From positions 9,982,001 to 10,046,000 of the forward strand of contig OY292280.1 in the NCBI GenBank assembly GCA_958496175.1: 64,000 bases of DNA, read 5' to 3'. Source of the DNA: Sisyra terminalis (taxonomy: Eukaryota; Arthropoda; Insecta; Neuroptera; Sisyridae). Both the position numbers and the translations under genes were made by a program. Position 1 is the first letter of the stretch. Each line of letters begins with the position of its first letter. Under the pieces are notes generated by a model. The model was given only the letters and a program-made list of their open reading frames with translations. It had not been told where the DNA came from and searched no databases. This document shows, in pieces, positions 1 through 11,036 of the stretch.

Positions 1-141
1 TTACAGGTGGAACATAGGATATGATCATTACGCAAGCGCGAGCTTATCAAGCTCGACTTATCATGATCATCCAAACCATCTCGCCTTGAATCTTTTGGAT
101 AATAGCGTGGACGTTAAGGGGACATCCATTAATTACGTGAG

Positions 142-1056
142 ACCGGAGCTGACGTGATGGAGATCAGTCCCAGTGGAGGAATCTCCCTATGCCTCTACTT
201 GATCACTAGGCACTTTTCTTTTTAGCCTTCTTTCATTTTGGTGCTCCAAAAGTGGCGGAATCAGGGGATTTGAGTGTTGACTCAACTTTCCAAAATGATT
301 GGTGGTACGTACGGTAATGGAGTCGGTGACTGATGAAATGTGTAAGTCTCTTCAGAGAGTCTCATTTGTGATATACCATGGACCATCTGCCAACTGTCTC
401 AGGATCTTTGATTGGGTGGCCTTGATTAATTTAATGCTGGACTTGCTGGCAGAGACCCACAGCTCAATACCGTACGACCAGATTGGTACTATTACTGCTT
501 TGTATATAAGTAGTTTATCCTCAAGGGGAAGTTTAGAGCCCCTACCCAACAGCCAGTATAACTGTTTGAACCTCTTGTTGATGTATTTTCGTTTTTGAAT
601 GATGTGAGATTTCCAGGTAAGCCTCCTGTCCAGATGAACACCAAGGTAATTGACGGTGTCGGACGATGGGATCTCAGTTGAGTCCAGATTGACCGGGGGG
701 CCCATTCCTTTCCTGAGAGTGAAGGTCACTTGAACTGATTTGGACTTATTGATAGTGATTTTCCATTTTTCAGCCCAAGTGCCCAGTAGGTTTAAATGGT
801 GCTGGAGGTACTGAGAGGCAATCACGGCGTCCTCGTGAGTAGCCATAATTACCGTATCGTCCGCGAATGTCCCCGTCAAGGTGTTATCTGTGGTAGGCAG
901 ATCCGAGGTATATAATAAGTATAGTGGGGACCCTAAAACACTACCTTGAGGTACTCCCGATTTAATCGGAAAGGAGTCAGAGCACTTATGGCCTACTCTT
1001 GTATTAAAGAATCGATCCTGAAGATACGATCTGAATAGTTTCCAGAGGTGAGGCAT
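142..1056 (-). mobile_element. Jockey-like non-LTR retrotransposon, 3' RT fragment (copy 1)
   Basis: The minus strand encodes the C-terminal half of a non-LTR reverse transcriptase. Visible are a GVPQGSVLG motif, the catalytic FADDTVIMA box and a thumb region containing YLGVHLDRRLTW. The reading frame is open from 1056 to 352 and then stops. At 352-354 the codon is TGA where the near-identical copy at 32.7-33.6 kb has CGA (Arg), so this is a CpG-type nonsense change. A 4-5 bp deletion near 309 shifts the frame after that. Homology to the other copy ends at about 142. The 5' part of the element (endonuclease, fingers) is missing. It is a dead 5'-truncated copy. Confidence 0.85.
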
Positions 1057-2027
1057 ATACTTTTTTATTCAAAAAATTTAAGGAAAAAATGTGCTTTTGT
1101 TTCAAATACCAAACGCTGTGATGGTTGATCTCTAATATTAATATTAAGAGCTTAAAAATTCACACATATTTTGGCCACTCTGAATAATATTTTTATATAT
1201 CTATTGAAAAAAAAATACCGATTTTTATGGCTCAAACTCTTGTATATCACACCATGTTGAATAATTTTAATTACTTCATTCCTAGAATTCAGCCTAATAC
1301 ATAAAAAATCGAATGAAAGATTTCTCCAATGTTTATTTGAATAAGATCCATTTATTGGTTCGAATAAATAAATAAAATTTTCGAATTGTTAGCATAAAAT
1401 TAAAAATTATATTTATCATTGTGTTCCCAAAGAAAATGTTTTGACTTTAAGTTAACGACATTCTGAATATCTTCCGTTTCATTAATTATTTTATTTTATT
1501 ATCAAAATTAACAGAGCTGATAAGACTTCGATTTCGGTAACATAGATAAAAAAATCGAGTAAAAGGAAACATTCCGTTGATTCATCAGTAAGTCGAAGAT
1601 GGAATATTCTCAACTTTAGATAAGCCACATGGAATATAATTTATAAATTTTCTTCAGTTAACATTTTGCACTCATACCAAGCAGTCGATCGCACGAATTA
1701 CTTGATGCCAAATTACTATAATACCAATACTTTTGAAGTTCAAAAATTTAGCAAATCGAGTGGTTTTTTATTTGATTTCAATATTTAAATTTGCAGTGCT
1801 TTTAATTTTAAAATACAGTGCTTCAAATAGAGTCAACAGATTCACCGTTGATAAAGCTCTCCAAGAAATCAAAGTAAGTTTCCTTTGAGCTTTTACTTAT
1901 TATATATCCTTTAAGCTATATTTAGGTATACTTATAGCATTTTTAAATCAGTAAGAATGTTTTTGAATATAAAATAATTTTATTGTAATGCAAATTTAGT
2001 CATTTGCTACTCATTTCACTTCAATTG
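1057..2027. other. Intergenic AT-rich sequence, no gene seen
   Basis: No open frame of useful length, tRNA or clear repeat boundary is visible between the retrotransposon fragment and the terminal inverted repeat of the next element. Confidence 0.5.
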
Positions 2028-3289
2028 CACTGATCAACAAAATTTTGTAACAAGAAAAGTAAGCAGTAATTTCGAAATATCTACCTAACCTCTCCACAAA
2101 ATCATAAGTATATTAATTTGAGTAGGTCTAGTTTCGTGATATTTTGTAACAATATCTGTGGTGTTATGAATATTTTGGGAATACAATACAAAATTGAAGA
2201 GTGGCGTTTATTTAAAGGCAGTTTTGTTACACAATGGTAATAATCTTCCCTCTGTACCGGTAGGATATGGTGCTAACATAAAAGAGTCCCATGAAACAAT
2301 GAAATTTCTTTTAGAAAAGATTAAATATGACGGACATAAATGGAAAATTTGCGGAGATTTAAAAATTGTTGCCCTTTTATTATGATTGCAACTTGGGTAT
2401 ACAAAATTTTGTTGTTTTCTTTGTGAATGGGATAGTAGGGATAGGGAAAACCATTACGTTAAAAAAAATTGGCGCACCAGACGATCTCTTACTCCAGGAA
2501 TAAAAAATGTAAAACATGCTGCATTAGTCAAACCTAAAGATATATTTTTACCACCTCTCCATATAAAACTTGGCCTGATGAAAAACTTTGTGAAAGCAAT
2601 GGATAAAAATGGCGCTGGGTCTCAATACCCAAAAGAAAAATTCCCTAAAATCAGTGACTAAGATTAAAGGTGTGTTTGTAGGTTCTCAAATCAGGCAAGT
2701 GATAAAAGATGATATATTTAAAGAACAACTCGATGACCTAGAAAAATCAGCTTGGAATCATTTATAAAAATCACTGAAAATTTTCTTGGAAATCACCGAT
2801 CAAATGACTATAAAACTATTTTCGAGGAACTTTTAGAGAATTATAAAGCATTTGGCTGCAATATGTCCTTAAAAATACATTTTTTACATTCACATTTAGA
2901 CTTTTTTCTCCCAAACTTGGGTGTCGTTAGTGATGAACACGGGGAAAGATTCCACCAAGACATTTTTACCATAGAAAAACGATACCAGGGAAAATGGAGT
3001 CCAACTATGCTGGCAGATTATTGCTGGGGATTACAGAGGGACATTTTTGACGACAAATATAGGAGAAAATCATAAGAAAGTACTTATATTAATATTATAA
3101 CATTGATAAGATTCTAATTTCGTTAAAATAATTTGTAATTTAAGAAAAGTAAAAAAAATCATATTACAATAAAACTATTCGTATCTAAAAGTTTAGACTA
3201 CTAATTCTACTCTACTTGACCTTAATCCTAACAGAATCAGCCAAAATTTTTCTTGTTACACAGAAAAACAGTTTTTTTGTTGATCAGTG
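2028..3289 (+). mobile_element. CACTA (EnSpm/CMC)-like DNA transposon, degenerate
   Basis: Both ends start with the same 15 bases, CACTGATCAACAAAA: inward from 2028 and, reverse-complemented, from 3289. A related TGTAACAAGAAAA block follows inside each end. The flanking trinucleotide TTG is present on both sides, consistent with a 3-bp target duplication. A CACTG terminus plus a 3-bp duplication is the known signature of the EnSpm/CACTA superfamily. The interior carries one broken protein gene on the plus strand. The superfamily assignment rests only on ends and duplication length. Confidence 0.6.
2194..3075 (+). pseudogene. Broken transposon protein (SDEHGERFHQD family)
   Basis: Three open stretches form one ancestral protein. 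The first two share a frame and are separated by a TGA at 2383-2385. Frame changes at about 2655 and again near 2752 interrupt the rest. Notable segments are KICGDLKIVALLL, a Cys pair in FCCFLCEWDSR, and a C-terminal block with LPNLGVVSDEHGERFHQD followed by EKRYQGKWSP and MLADYCW. I recall this C-terminal block as common in multicopy uncharacterised arthropod and cnidarian proteins; its function is unknown. It fills the CACTA-like element and is probably part of the transposase. It has no intact ATG-to-stop frame and is dead. Confidence 0.6.
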
Positions 3290-3812
3290 TTGTTAGCCAT
3301 TTAATTGAAAAGAATTATGAAAGATTTTCATTTGGTTTGGAAACTATATGATTTAAGGAGAGTTCCAATTGATTAGGAAATGTTATATTAAAATGATTAT
3401 AAGTCTTATTGTAAAATACTAAATAAGTTGATTTCGCTAGCTAAAAGCAGTTATGAAAGTAAGTTTACTAATGAAATCTGTAAAGATTGTAAAAAATTAT
3501 GGCAATTTGTAAATTGGGTAAAAAACGTAATGTCTCGCCTGATCTAGATTATATTATACGTAATGAAGAGATTATCTCCGATTACAATGCTATAGTTGAT
3601 GAATTTGTCACAATTTTTAGCAATATTGGCGCTGATTTAGCTAAGAAAATAGCATACGAACCCGTAAACATAGCAAAAAATGTTAAGTATAACCCAAATA
3701 GCACTTTTCTTACGTCCACAGATTGCTTTGCAATTGAAAAATTAATAACTGAAATGAAAATTAAATCAGGTGGCATAGATGGCATTGGCATAAAAGTCTT
3801 GAAATTTATTTT

Positions 3813-3985
3813 TTTATTATTATTTTTTTTTATTTATTGAATTGATATTAAAAATATTTAATTTTGTAAATCAAGAAACCTGAGGAAGTTACGATTAGTA
3901 ACGAAACGTTGTTTTTTGAAATAATAAAATATTAAATAAAAAATAAAAAAAAAAAGATCTTAAATAACCTGAATTTTCTTCTTAC
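3813..3985. repeat. Half copy of the 62-kb palindromic repeat
   Basis: About 170 bp match one arm of the palindrome at 62025-62356. The match includes CTGAGGAAGTTACGATTAG followed by TAACGAAACG and the trailing GATCTTAAATAACCTG. The segment interrupts the RT coding sequence, which resumes immediately after it. Confidence 0.7.
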
Positions 3986-4033
3986 TTATTGCTCCAGATA
4001 TAAGCGCTCCCTTAGAGTATATTTTTAACAAAC

Positions 4034-7030
4034 GAGCAAGATCACGTCAATTGACCCCCCATTTTCCACTTGATCATAAAAATTAAGTCCATGTATTTTT
4101 TTTATAAGTAGTTAGTATGAAAAATTGATCCCCCAAACGATTTTGAAAAATTTTAATTTTAACAACAGTTTTTTTTACAATGAAAATTGTAGGTACTTTT
4201 AATTAAAAATTCGATTTTAAGAGGATATTCTACTCTAAAGGCCCGAATTTCGAGCGTTTTTTGGCGATTGATAAAAAAAAGCAATTGATATTTTTACTGT
4301 CCATTTTTTTATCGTTTGTTTATTTATATTTAAGATTACACAAAATAAATTTCAAAAAAAAAAAAAATCCTTCGAGTTATGTGTGTTTGAAGTAGGGGAA
4401 AAAAAAGGCCGTGTTCTCGTATCCATAATTTCTACCCTTATGGTCATCTGAAAAATAAAACAATGGTGAATTCTTAATTAGTGCGAATGTCGTTATCGTA
4501 AGAAGCGGCAAAACTGAAAAAAAAAAAAAAAAATTCATAAAATGGCGGCTACTGAAAGTAAAGGTCGTTTTTTTCACCAATTTTTTAACTTTATCAAATT
4601 TTTTAAAAATATTACAAATTTCAAATTTTCAGTTTTTGTCGCTTCATACGATAAAAAGATATTGAAAGAATATTCATGCCAAATTTCAATTAAATCGGTT
4701 GATTAGAACTTGAGATATTGTGGACACTGCATCGAAAAAATTAGTTTCGAGAAAAACGCGTTTAAAGTTTTACGTTAAGTTTCAGGCAGCGTAATTGATA
4801 GAATAGTATGTACTACTTACATTCTCTTAATCAGCCATCCCAGCTTCATACAAAACCACTATAACTTCGGAAATAATTTCAATTTTGAAAAATCCTTTTA
4901 GGAGGATATTTTTGAATATCTAAACTATCGGATTATGAAAAAAAAATTTTTTTGATTTTTTCAAATTTCTAGACTAGAATACCCCCTTAAATCAACCGTT
5001 AATGATAAATTAATGAAGTTTTCAGGATTTACTGTCAAATATATATATTTTAAGAAAACATTAATTACTAAACATTATTTATTTTTTATCATATTGTTAA
5101 TTAACTTTTAAGTTAACAAATGAAAATTTCATTGATTTCTCGGTCAAAATTTGAAGTTTTTTTTTATCAGTCACATGCGTTATTTATCTAAGCTTAAGAT
5201 TCCGGAAGAAAATTTCACTGCTCGCAATTAGTTTAAACAATATGAATTTATTTATCACAGCACGCCGGGCGGGAAGCGCTGTCATTGATTACATCGGCAC
5301 ACAAAAGAAAAAAAGTGCTCTGTACTTTTGACCGGACCTACATAAATCTACGTATTTTGACCCCCTGAACACGAATCCGGGGTCGGTTTGACCCGTACAC
5401 CCTCAAAAATTCGAGAAAACTTTTAAAAACCGAAAAAAATGGTTAAAATCGGCAGTTTTGCTGACATAAAATTTTTTTTGAACTAAACCGATCATAATTT
5501 TCATGTTTTTCGATCCGCTGAATACAAATTCGAAGTTTATGTAGACCATAAGCCGTTTTTATTGTAAGAAAATTGCAAGAAACCCTTAAAAATTGTAAAA
5601 AATTGTGGCTATTGTTCTAAAATTTTAAATAAAAATTTTAAATCTCTACAAAGGATATTTTGCATATTATTCTATTTCTGGAATATGATTTTTGAAGGTT
5701 ATTTGGCTAACCGCGATCTTGTTATTTCTATAGGTTTTTTACGATTAACAAAATTTTTTTTAATTCCGAATCAATGAACTTCAAATTTATACTCAACAGA
5801 TTTGCCAACATGTCAAATTTATTATGATTTCATTAAAAATTTGATATTTATCACAAGAACTTTGATTTTTCTGAAATTTTCAGGGTTTTTTGCTATTTAC
5901 ATGGATTTCTAAGAATGGCTGGACCGAATACCTTCAAGATTTATATTATGCGGATTAGAAAACATGAAAATCACGATTAATCTAGCTCCTTAGAATTTTT
6001 GTACACAATTACTGCAATTTCTCTCAATTTTCAAAGACTTTTTGCAATTTTCTTACAATTAAAAGAGCTTATGATCTAAATGAACTTCGAATTTGTATTC
6101 AGCGGGTCAAAAAACATGAAAATCATGCTCGGTTTAGTTCAAAAAAATTTCTATGTCACCAAAACTGCCGATTTTAACAATTTTTTTTCGGTTTTTTAAA
6201 GTTTTCTCGAATTTTTGAGGGTGTACGGGTCAAACCGACCCCGGATTCGTATTCAGGGGGTCAAAATACGTAGATTTTTGTAGGTCCGGTCAAAAGTACA
6301 GAGCACTTTTTTTTTGTGTGCCGGTGTTATTGTCAATTGATTATTCATTAATTTTCGCTGTTCAATGTAATAATAGAAAATGATATTATTGCATTGTTTA
6401 TAACATTTTTACTAGGATAAAATTTCTTTAATAACAAAAGTAATCATGAAAATAATAATTATTATAAAAATTCGTTAAATAATTTTATTTTTAATTGTTA
6501 TTTGTAATTATAATTAATCGAAGCTGTAATGTAGTCTGACACAGGGATGCGCGCTGTTCCGACAGCGCTTCTCGCCCGGCGTGCTGTAATAAATAAATTC
6601 ATATTGTTTAAACTAATCGCGAACAGTGAAATTTTCTTCCGGAATCTTAATTTTAAATAAATAACGCATGTGACTGATAAAAAAAAACTTCAAATTTTGA
6701 CCGAGAAATCAATGAAATTTTCATTTGTTAACTTAAAAGTTAATTAACAATAAAATAAAAAACAATTAATTTTTAGTTATTAATGTTTTCTTAAAATATA
6801 TATATTTGAAAGTAAATCCAGGAAATTTCATTAATTTATCATTAACGGTTGATTTAAAATCGAATTTTTAATTAGAAGTACCTACAATTTTCATTGTAAA
6901 AAAATTGTTAAAATTTTTCAAAATCGTTTGGGGGATCAATTTTTCATACAAACTACTTATAAAATAAATACATGGACTTAATTTTTATGATCAAGTGGAA
7001 AATGGGGGGTCACTTGACGTGATTTTGCTC
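4034..7030. mobile_element. 3-kb foldback element inserted in an RT gene
   Basis: The two halves are long inverted repeats. The left end reads GAGCAAGATCACGTCAATTG and the right end, reverse-complemented, GAGCAAAATCACGTCAAGTG; both then continue through a shared CCCCCCATTTTCCAC block. The arms stay alignable to roughly 5590 and 6020. Arm asymmetries include a 766-bp TTAA element in the left arm (4221-4986) and about 230 bp extra in the right arm near 6325-6550. The host RT reading frame can be followed across both junctions, with AAA apparently duplicated. No transposase ORF is visible, so it is non-autonomous. The superfamily is not clear. Confidence 0.75.
4221..4986. mobile_element. TTAA-target MITE (piggyBac- or Kolobok-like)
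   Basis: The element is flanked by TTAA at 4217-4220 and 4987-4990. Its ends are inverted repeats: GAGGATATTCTACTCTA at the left and, reverse-complemented, GGGGGTATTCTAGTCTAGA at the right. The opposite arm of the enclosing foldback element, at about 6845-6862, carries the uninterrupted site (ATTTAAAATC, one TTAA), which proves the insertion. There is no ORF. TTAA duplication is known for piggyBac and Kolobok; the termini do not decide between them. Confidence 0.75.
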
Positions 7031-7869
7031 AAATGCATTAACAGTGCTATTTGGCCTACAGCTTTGAAAAAAGCCGATATAATACCTATACATAAATCTG
7101 GAGATAAACATTTACCTACAAACTACCGGCCTATCTCGCTCATTTCTAACTTAGCTAAAATTTTTGAGGTTATCTACAGTAGACTCTATGATTTTTGTGA
7201 AAAAAATAAATTAATTTCTGATCTTCAATTTGGTTTCGTTAAAAACAGGCACTAACGAAGCTTTTGCAACCACTTTGAAATATATATACGATAATATTGA
7301 TAAAAATATACCTACGGTTTTAGTTTTTCTAGACCTAGCAAAGGCTTTCGACACCGTGAATCACAAAATCTTGTTGGATAAACTTTGGATTTGTGGTATT
7401 AGAGGTATCCCTCATAAACTACTCGAAAACTATTTAACTAATAGAGAACAACATGTAATTATCAATTAATAGTACTAGTAAAACTAATACTGTTAAAGTA
7501 GGGTTTCTCAAGGAACAATTCTGGGCCCACTACTATTCATTTTGTATATTGATGATATTTTTAATGGACTACCTAACGGAGCGTTAGTTTCATATGCGGA
7601 TGATACAGTAATACGCTGCTCTGGCAGTACTTGGGCTGAAGTTAACCTTATTTTAACTCGATGGTTAATCAAAATTGACAATTGGTTAAGAGAAAATCAG
7701 TTGTCTCTCAACATAGATAAGTCTACGTATATTACGTTTGGTAGTTACATTGATAGCATTCCTGATAATTTCCACCTTAAAATAAATAATTTTGATCTTA
7801 AAATAGTAGTTAATTGTAAGTATCTGAGACTAGTTTTCGATGCGCACATGAAATGGAACTTAATGGAAC

Positions 7870-8862
7870 ACTTTGGTAGGCCTATAGCTGGCTCTGGACC
7901 CATGAATGACACTCATAATCTGCCTTTGCGAGTTCGTCTACCTCTTTATTGCCTTTGATACCAGAGTGCCCCGGCACCCAAGCAATTGTAACCCTGTTGG
8001 ATGTCGCCAACTGGTTGAGGAGTGATTTACATTCCCAGACCAGCTTAGAGATAGTCTGATAATTTTCGATCGTTTTAATTGCGGCTTGGCTATCTGAGAA
8101 GATTCTTATATTTTTATTGTGATAATTTCTTCTCATATTTTCTTGAAGACAGATGATTATGGCATAGACTTCTGCTTAGAATACTGTAGGCATTTTGTCC
8201 AGACCTACAAATATTCGTTTCCTGGGATTTGCCCCCCATATTCCAGCGCCTACGCCATCATTTTTCTTTGATCCGTCAGTGAACCATACCATGTCACTTG
8301 GGATTATTTTGTTTTTCTTCTGCCAATCGTCTCTTTGAATTATCTAGATCTCGAAAGGCATTTCAAAACTAAATTTGGTTTTCATGTAGTCTTGAACCAT
8401 CCAGAAGTTCGGATGGTCAATTACATTGTTAATTTTGGCGTGTCCCAAATCTGGTTTTTTTGAGTTTCCAGCTGTAGTTGAGCTGTAGTCTGTATCATCC
8501 CTTCTTTGCCACCCCTTTGATAAAGATTCTCAGGGGGGCAAGTTCAGAATGACTTCCAGGGCTGCTGTTGGAGTGGTGATCATGGCTCCAGTAATGCCAA
8601 GACAGGCCTGCCTTTGTATGGTTTCCAGTCTTCTATGTGCTGTTGTTTGTTCCACTTTTGGCCACCAAACGGTAGCACCGTAAGTTAGTGTTGGTCTAAT
8701 TATCATGGTATAGAGTTACCATACTTGGTTTTAGGCCCCATGTTTTGCCAAAGGCACACCTGGACATATTCATGCAGATAGTGGCCTTGTTGATAATCTT
8801 TTCCATGTGCTTGTTCCAGGTAAGCGTCCGGTCTAAAGTGATTTGTATATCTTTAATCAATA
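7870..8862 (-). pseudogene. Non-LTR retrotransposon: RT thumb plus RNase H, broken
   Basis: Reading the minus strand from 8862, the translation gives DRTLTWNKHMEK, then an RT thumb (MIIRPTLTYGATVWWPK), then an RNase H domain beginning WFTDGSKKNDGVGAGIWG. An open frame at 8136-7882 continues with FSDSQAAIKTIE and AWVPGHSGIKGNKEVDELA. The DGS, DSQ and HSGIKGNKEVDE blocks hold the usual RNase H acidic and histidine residues. Stops occur near 8530, 8343 and 8175. It is a 5'-truncated, dead Jockey/I-type element lying head-to-head with the RT fragment on the plus strand. Confidence 0.75.
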
Positions 8863-10020
8863 AAATATAAATTTAAGTTAAATTTTTGTGGGTCAATTTT
8901 TTTTAAACCTTCAGTTCATCAATAAGAAAAGAAGGCCTTAAGTTTTGTGGAAAAAATGATAAAAATTTTAATAATTTAATAATATTAATTTTTTGAACAA
9001 TCGCATGTATTATTAAACAAAACTATGGTACAAGTGATTATAATTGAGTTGAGCTTATCAATATCCATAAATGTAAACTCATAAAATTTTATGACTCAAT
9101 AAATTTTATTTATTACTTGAATATTGTTTAATTTGACAGGTCTTATTTTTGAAAAATTATTAACGAAAATATAATAAATCAAGCAATCCCTTCACCTCTT
9201 GCTTCGGTTACAATTAATAATTTTTTTCCATATCTTTGGAAACGTTATTCCTCAAAACTAAAGAAAATGGTACTGTAAAGAAGTGTTTAATGACCTAAAA
9301 TTTTTCACAGATACACAAATTGAAAACCTATATGTATTTAAAACTTTCAATAAAAATTAAATGAACTTTGAAAAACGCCCTAATTTATAAGATTTCATAT
9401 AGTTCCATGACCTTTACTTATAGTTATCGCCAACGATAAAAATTCATGTGGAAAATTCATATTTTATTAACTATTGCCTTAAACGAAAAAACTACTTTGA
9501 AAATGTGTTATAATTTTTCATCACCTATTTAATACTCTATATATATTTTATGTATAGTTTGTTTTATAATAGTCATAAGAAAGTACGAAAAAAGTTTTAG
9601 GGGTTAAAAATACACGTGAAAAAACATTAAAAATTTCTATTCGTTAAAGAGATATCCTAAGAATCAAAATAATCTATACATATAAAATCGTTTGTCCTGA
9701 TTGTCTCACTGATTGGTAGATCAACGCATAGCCTAAGCCGCTGGTCGTAGAGTCGTGAAATTTTCAGGGTTCATCCCTTATATAAGTAGGCATCTGATAA
9801 GAAAATATTTTTGAAAATTCCACCTCTAACAAAGTGAAAAGGAGTGACAACGTTTATATGTGATAAGAGGTTATTCATTAATTTCGTCAGAACAATTTTT
9901 GTAACTTTAACCCCCCCTTCTATGTAGCGATACATAAGATTTCTTGAACTCACCCTCCCCTTTTCTTATGTATGATTCCATCTCATTCTTTAAATAAATG
10001 TTTTTCGTTTTCTTTATGAC
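8863..10020. other. AT-rich non-coding stretch with a Helitron-like segment
   Basis: No gene is seen. At about 9668-9790 the sequence TTTGTCCTGATTGTCTCAC followed by CGCATAGCCTAAGCCGCTGG resembles a repeat widespread in insect genomes that I associate with the 5' part of Helitron-like or MITE elements. This is recognition from memory, not proof. Confidence 0.35.
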
Positions 10021-10024
10021 TGAA

Positions 10025-10310
10025 ACAATTTTTTCGCTGACTTTTAACAGTTATCTATACTGTTTGTACAAAAAATAAAATATATTGTAGTCTAAAAGTA
10101 AACTATAAACATAAATTTGAACAAGAGTTCAAACAAACTAACAAATTGCCCAGATATGTATTTCGATTGCCACGCAACCTTCATCAGTGGTCATCATTAA
10201 GTATTGGATCGCTTAATTATATAACATAAATACGACCACAGTATATTGTATGCTGTATTCACAGTATATGTGTTCAAAGTAAGCGCAAAAATTAATTTGA
10301 CTTTAAAATT
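10025..10310. repeat. Palindromic repeat family A, partial copy
   Basis: It shares the family landmarks AACTATAAACATAAATTTG, then TATTTCGATTGCCA and CAGTGGTCATCA, and at both edges the terminal CGCTGACTTTTAACAGTTAT / GTTCAAAGTAAGCG sequence. The right arm is much reduced. Confidence 0.65.
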
Positions 10311-10409
10311 TTTGACTAAAAATTTGGCGAAAAACTGTTTCAATTATTCCATTGGCTGTTAGCGGAGGAATATATCTGAGCAGATTGTGTTACGATTTTC
10401 TAATAGATT

Positions 10410-10512
10410 GGTAGATCACCAAGTGGTCACCAACTTTGAAAACATCGAAAAAAAAATATGAGTAAATTTTGGAGTGGCCAACTTGACCACTCGGCCACCA
10501 GTAGACTAAACA
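10410..10512 (-). repeat. tRNA-derived SINE, partial copy
   Basis: On the minus strand GTCTACTGGTGGCCGAGTGG reproduces the tRNA-like head (A box TGGCCGAGTGG) of the SINE family described at 11.8 kb. The B box and tail are eroded. Confidence 0.55.
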
Positions 10513-11036
10513 GAAATAAAATTTACTAAAAACCACAGGCTTCTTTTTTACAGGTTACTCATGAATAAAAACCTAGAAAAAAACTTATTTTTTTCTAGGT
10601 TAAATTTATAGGTTCTAGGTAAATTTATACCGTTTTTTGTAATTGAAATTTATATTTTCATTTGGTAAAAGCACAATACGATCCAAAAATGTAATCAAGT
10701 CAACTGGGTTTGAAATTTATGTAAGCGCTCTAATAGGTCGTTGATTTTTTATATAGTGTGATTTATTAAAGTATAAGAAATTAATAATGCACATATAATT
10801 AAATGGACTTTACAATATGCGAAATTTATTTAAGCTTTTTGCAAAGTTTTCTGGTTTTTCTGTGCTATAAGTGCAATTACTTTTGTCGACTTCCTATGTA
10901 CCGGAAAATTTCAAATAGAAAAACTATATCTTAATTTTAAAAACAATTTTTATTTTTATATGGGAAACTTATAATTATTTATTTAGAAAACTGAATTATT
11001 GCGTTAGAATAAATTTTCTTTGCTTTATTTAGTACA

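Larger units (their letters stand above)
3420..7860 (+). pseudogene. Non-LTR reverse transcriptase gene split by nested insertions
   Basis: Plus-strand RT coding sequence runs in pieces. The linker and N-terminal part lie at 3425-3810 (frameshift near 3515, ending GGIDGIGIKVLK). A short in-between piece at 3988-4030 reads APDISAPLEYIFNK. The fingers and palm follow from 7030 (CINSAIWPTALKKAD, NYRPISLI, LQFGFV), then AKAFDTVNH near 7340, and the active site YADDTVI near 7590, ending near 7860. Two insertions account for the gaps: a hairpin repeat at about 3813-3985 and a 3-kb foldback element at 4034-7030. Frameshifts also occur at about 7245 and 7470. The sequence abuts an antisense element at about 7870. 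It is not functional. Confidence 0.8.
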
